Assembly: GCA_002478115.1 (NCBI GenBank)
Contig: DLMH01000014.1
Span: 104,904-168,903, forward strand
Source: Candidatus Acidiferrum typicum
GTDB taxonomy: Bacteria; Acidobacteriota; Terriglobia; Acidiferrales; UBA7541
Direction: 5' to 3'
Length of the DNA stretch: 64,000 bases
The translations under genes and the position numbers were made by a program. The notes beneath the pieces are model-generated. The model was not told the origin of the DNA and ran no database searches. It worked only from the letters and a program-made list of their open reading frames with translations. Below, piece after piece: positions 60,920 to 64,000 of the stretch. Every line of letters begins with the position of its first letter. Positions within the stretch are counted from its first letter, which is position 1.

Positions 60920-61315
60920 ATGGCTGTTTACTATGTCTATATTCTGGCAAGCGCTTCCGGTGTCCTCTACACCGGCATAACCAATTTTCTTGAACGCCGC
61001 GTAGCCCAGCACAAGGCCAAGCTCTGCCCTGGATTCACCGCCGCCTACGACGTTACGCGCCTCGTCTATTTTGAGCCCTTCACAGATGTGCGCGCCGCGA
61101 TCAGCAGGGAAAAACAAATCAAGAACTGGCGCCGCGAAAAGAAGTTGGCGCTTATCCGGGCCCTCAATCCCACATTTCGTGATCTCAGCGCGGATTTTCC
61201 TGGCGCCACGAACAGCAAGCGCGCTTCCACCAAACCGGCTCGCAAGGACATCACGCCTTGCCTCGATCCCTCGACTCCGGCCCGGCAGAAACCGCCGGTC
61301 CTCCGCTCGGGATGA
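60920..61315 (+). CDS. GIY-YIG nuclease-like protein with repeat-derived C-terminus
   Basis: A 131-residue protein. The N-terminal 80 residues form a GIY-YIG domain of the small UvrC-like group: YYVYILASASGVLYTGITN, then REKQIKNWRREKKLALI. Arg and the central residues are kept (ERRVAQHKA). From about residue 112 onward (CLDPSTPARQKPPVLRSG) the reading runs through DNA resembling the intergenic repeats (CTCGGGATGACA at its end), so the C-terminus seems to have been extended by repeat DNA. DNA cleavage is inferred from the family. Confidence 0.82.
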   Translation: MAVYYVYILASASGVLYTGITNFLERRVAQHKAKLCPGFTAAYDVTRLVYFEPFTDVRAAISREKQIKNWRREKKLALIRALNPTFRDLSADFPGATNSKRASTKPARKDITPCLDPSTPARQKPPVLRSG

Positions 61316-61366
61316 CACACAGGGGGGGCACATTTCTCCTACAGACGTCCTGCCGGTTATCTCCCC

Positions 61367-63202
61367 TCACCAGCCCACCGGATACCCGTTCTTTTTGTTC
61401 TGCTCGTCGAGCCACGTCTTCAGCGGCGCGAAATAATCGGCCAGCGCCGTGGCATCCATTTCCCGCTGCCCGGTCAGGACTTCCAACGCATCCGGCCACG
61501 GCTTGCTCGCGCCCATGGACAGCATGGCGTTCAACTTTTCGCCAGCCTTCTTGTTCCCGTAGATGGAGCAGCGGTGCAGCGGCCCTTCCACCCCGGCTTC
61601 CTTGCACAGCGCGCGTTGAAATTGAAATTGGTAAATGCGCGCCAGAAAATAGCGCATGTAGGGCACATTCGCCGGAACGTGGTACTTCGCGCCCGGGTCG
61701 AAATCCGCTTCCGTGCGCGCCACCGGCGGCGCCACGCCTTGATATTTCTCCCGCAAGTCCCACCACGCCTTGTTGTACTGCTCCGGCTTCACCTGGCCAG
61801 AGAACACCTGCCAGCGCCACTTGTCAATCACCAGCCCGAACGGCAGAAACGCCACTTTCTCGAGCGCTTGCTGCAGCAGGTAGTCCGTATCCCCGGAGGC
61901 CGGCGGCACCGTCTCAATCAGTCCAATCTTTTTCAGGTATTCGGGCGTGACGGAAAGCGCGATGGTGTCGCCAACAGCTTCGTGAAAGCCGTCGTTCGCG
62001 CTGTTCTGAAACAGCGGCGGTTGCGTGTTGTACGCCCGCTGGTAAAAATTGTGCCCCAGTTCGTGGTGAATCGTCCGAAAATCCTCTTCGGTGATCTGGA
62101 TGCACATCTTGACGCGCAAGTCGTCCTTGGAATCCACGTCCCACGCGCTGGCATGGCAAACCACGTCGCGGTCCGCGGGCTTGGTGAAGAGCGAGCGCTC
62201 CCAAAAGGTTTGCGGCAGCGGCGGAAAACCCAGCGACAGGAAAAAGTTCTCGCCGTACTTCACCATGCCCTTTGGATCGGTCTTGCGCTCCTGCAGGATT
62301 TTCGTGAGGTCGAAACTCTGCGCCGGTTTCGGCGAATCCATCAGGTCATACACGTTGTTCCATTCCTGCGCCCAAATATTCCCCAGCAGGTGCGCGGGTA
62401 TCGGCCCGTTCGGCGATACAACGTCCTTGCCGTATTTTTTCGCCAATTGGCCGCGCACATACGCATGCAGCGACAAGTACAGCGGCCGCAACTGTTCCCA
62501 AAGGCGATCCAGTTCCTTGGCAAACGCGTCGGGCGGCATGTCGTAATTCGAGCGCCACAGTGCGCCTACGTCGGCGTAGCCCAATTCTTTCGAGCCCTGA
62601 TTGCCCAACTCTACCATGCGCGCATAGCGCTGCCGCATCGGCGCGCCAACCGCGTGCCAGCCGATCCACGCGCGCTTCAATTCCTCGGGATCGCGGCTGG
62701 TGGCCATCAATTTGCCGACCGCCGTCACGTCCAGGCAAGGCTTCTTGTCGCCATCCGGACACCACTGCCCTTTTCCATAATCGCCGTCGAGGGAAGCCAG
62801 CACCTGCGCGAGTTCTTTCTGCGCCTTGGGATCATCGGGAGCGGGAAAGCCGGTGGCCAGTTCCAGCAGCAGCCGTTTGCGCGCCAACTCCGGCGAGAGC
62901 TTCACGCCATCGTAGCGGTGCGCCTCTTTCGCGTACTTCGCGCTTGCGGTGTTCAGTATCTCGTTCGCATCCGCCGCGATCTGCTCGGTGTCGTCGGTAA
63001 TGAAATTTTCCTGCACCCAGGAAGCGCGCGAAGCCTTGTTGTTCAGGTCGAAGTACCGTTGCTCCGCTTCCTCGAGGAACTTTTTCGCTTCTTCAGGCGT
63101 AGCTGCGGGTTTCGCCTGCCCGTTGGCGATTCGTGCGCCCATCCCGCCCAGCAGCACGCAACACAACACTCCCACGGCCATGCGCATCCATGCGGATCTC
63201 AT
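61367..63202 (-). CDS. M2 family peptidyl-dipeptidase (ACE-like)
   Basis: A 611-residue exported zinc peptidase similar to angiotensin-converting enzyme. A signal peptide (MAVGVLCCVLLGGMGARIANG) precedes the helical domain. The zinc site is HHELGHNF with His380 and His384, Glu381 catalytic, and Glu408 as third ligand (GFHEAVGD). The family length is typical for a single-domain bacterial enzyme. It should remove C-terminal dipeptides in the periplasm. Confidence 0.93.
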   Translation of the reverse strand: MRSAWMRMAVGVLCCVLLGGMGARIANGQAKPAATPEEAKKFLEEAEQRYFDLNNKASRASWVQENFITDDTEQIAADANEILNTASAKYAKEAHRYDGVKLSPELARKRLLLELATGFPAPDDPKAQKELAQVLASLDGDYGKGQWCPDGDKKPCLDVTAVGKLMATSRDPEELKRAWIGWHAVGAPMRQRYARMVELGNQGSKELGYADVGALWRSNYDMPPDAFAKELDRLWEQLRPLYLSLHAYVRGQLAKKYGKDVVSPNGPIPAHLLGNIWAQEWNNVYDLMDSPKPAQSFDLTKILQERKTDPKGMVKYGENFFLSLGFPPLPQTFWERSLFTKPADRDVVCHASAWDVDSKDDLRVKMCIQITEEDFRTIHHELGHNFYQRAYNTQPPLFQNSANDGFHEAVGDTIALSVTPEYLKKIGLIETVPPASGDTDYLLQQALEKVAFLPFGLVIDKWRWQVFSGQVKPEQYNKAWWDLREKYQGVAPPVARTEADFDPGAKYHVPANVPYMRYFLARIYQFQFQRALCKEAGVEGPLHRCSIYGNKKAGEKLNAMLSMGASKPWPDALEVLTGQREMDATALADYFAPLKTWLDEQNKKNGYPVGW

Positions 63203-63253
63203 TGCTGTCTCCTTGAACTGCGTGCCATCCGAGCGCTGATGGCGAATGACGTC

Positions 63254-64000
63254 TTACGCGCTCCGCCCCACTTTTTTGCCTGCTACCGACTGCAATTCCA
63301 CGAGCGCCTTTTCGATCCCGGCGCGATTCACATTCCAGTGCGTCACCATGCGCACCGAATACAGCGCCGTGTCCTGCGCCCACACGCCCTTGCCGTGCAG
63401 CGCGTCGCACAGCTCCACCGCGTTCATGCCGCTCCCCGTGCAATCGAAAATTACGATGTTGCTCTTCACGCTGGCCGGATCGATCTGCAATCCCGGAATC
63501 GCCGCGATGCCCTGCGCCAGGCGGCTGGCGTTTTCGTGATCCTCGTGCAGACGCGAAGGCGACTTTTCCAGCGCAATCATTCCCGCCGCCGCAAGCACGC
63601 CCACTTGCCGCATGCCGCCGCCAAACATCTTGCGGTAGATGCGCGCCCGCTCGATGAACTCCTTCGACCCGGCAATCATCGAGCCCACCGGCGCTCCCAA
63701 GCCTTTCGACAGGCAGAACATCACGGAATCCACCTTCTGGGTCATGCGCGCCACGTCATCGCCCAACGCTACGGCGGCATTGAAAATCCGCGCCCCATCC
63801 AGATGCACCTTCAAACCCAGTGCGTGCGCGTGATCGCAAATGTCATTCACGCGCTCCGTGGGATAAACCGTGCCGCCGGTCATGTTGCTGGTGTTCTCCA
63901 GGCACACCAGCGCCGTCTGCGAGTCGTAATAAATCTTGGGACGGACGACCGCCTCGATCTGCTTCCACGTCAGGATGCCGTCGTCGCCGCCGCGCGTCGC
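63254..64000 (-). CDS. threonine aldolase family PLP enzyme, 5' end outside the window
   Basis: The C-terminal 248 residues of a fold-type I PLP enzyme of the low-specificity L-threonine aldolase group. Visible are ENTSNMTGGTVYP, HLDGARIFNAAVALG (PLP Asp), and FCLSKGLGAPVGSM with the Schiff-base Lys, then RKMFGGGMRQVGVLAAAG. The frame stays open to the right edge, so the start lies beyond it. It should split L-threonine to glycine and acetaldehyde, in the cytoplasm. The other fold-type I enzymes fit less well. Confidence 0.9.
   Translation of the reverse strand, partial: ATRGGDDGILTWKQIEAVVRPKIYYDSQTALVCLENTSNMTGGTVYPTERVNDICDHAHALGLKVHLDGARIFNAAVALGDDVARMTQKVDSVMFCLSKGLGAPVGSMIAGSKEFIERARIYRKMFGGGMRQVGVLAAAGMIALEKSPSRLHEDHENASRLAQGIAAIPGLQIDPASVKSNIVIFDCTGSGMNAVELCDALHGKGVWAQDTALYSVRMVTHWNVNRAGIEKALVELQSVAGKKVGRSA

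Overview
The window looks like a chromosome segment of an acidobacterium. The evidence is indirect: high GC, two secreted VWFA-related proteins of the type common in Acidobacteriota, paired M61 peptidases with PDZ domains, small hypothetical proteins I remember mainly from that phylum, an LPS-type envelope gene (lpxD), and many dispersed hairpin repeats between genes. No rRNA, tRNA or CRISPR array was recognised. Genus cannot be read from the sequence.

Layout. 1-7373 (+): a phage-like module with a retropepsin-like protease, a large structural protein with internal repeats, small structural proteins, a GNAT-like protein, a small membrane protein, a lytic transglycosylase and a spanin-like coiled-coil protein. 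It probably continues to the left. Host repeats lie inside it, so it may be an old, fixed element. 7536-8454: a strong promoter-like sequence and a long leader before a double TonB-C-domain protein. 8534-11091 (-): nadE and a DsbA-like thiol oxidoreductase, overlapping. 11454-15658: a Crp/Fnr regulator, two small conserved-looking proteins and two convergent VWFA-related proteins. 15827-19908: alpha/beta hydrolase, A-type Fe-S carrier, NAD-type isocitrate dehydrogenase, SDR-like protein.

20887-32026 (-) is a heme and respiratory assembly region: DUF420-like protein, ctaB, ctaA, hemH, then ccmD-C-B-A, two membrane proteins with similar C-terminal helical tails, ccmH, ccmF and ccmE. CcmE has Cys in place of the heme-binding His (CxxxY form), and CcmH has a crowded cysteine motif (CxCxC) instead of CxxC. 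No CcmG lies in the cluster. 32152-34873: unknown protein, AraC-type regulator, VOC protein, ferredoxin-like protein.

35241-44005 (-) is a tightly packed housekeeping run transcribed murJ, xerD, tRNA nucleotidyltransferase, dnaE, accA, with 1-nt stop/start overlaps at two junctions. A promoter-like sequence near 44010-44039 precedes an uncharacterised gene facing the other way. 44645-45904 is an Apea-like HEPN protein of lower GC than its surroundings, a possible defence-type gene. 45948-55801 is an envelope region: M61 peptidase, lpxD, plsC, second M61 peptidase, mpl, ldcA, mgtC-like and a pfkB-type kinase; mpl and ldcA together suit peptidoglycan recycling. 56060-64000: mtnP, a metallo-beta-lactamase-fold pseudogene with a large internal deletion, meaB, an unknown membrane protein, acyl-CoA dehydrogenase, a GIY-YIG protein whose C-terminus is formed by repeat DNA, an ACE-like M2 peptidase, and the truncated end of a threonine aldolase.

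For possible novelty, the best candidates are the double departure in the Ccm thiol/heme chemistry, the HEPN gene, the repeat families and their effect on genes, and the phage-like module.
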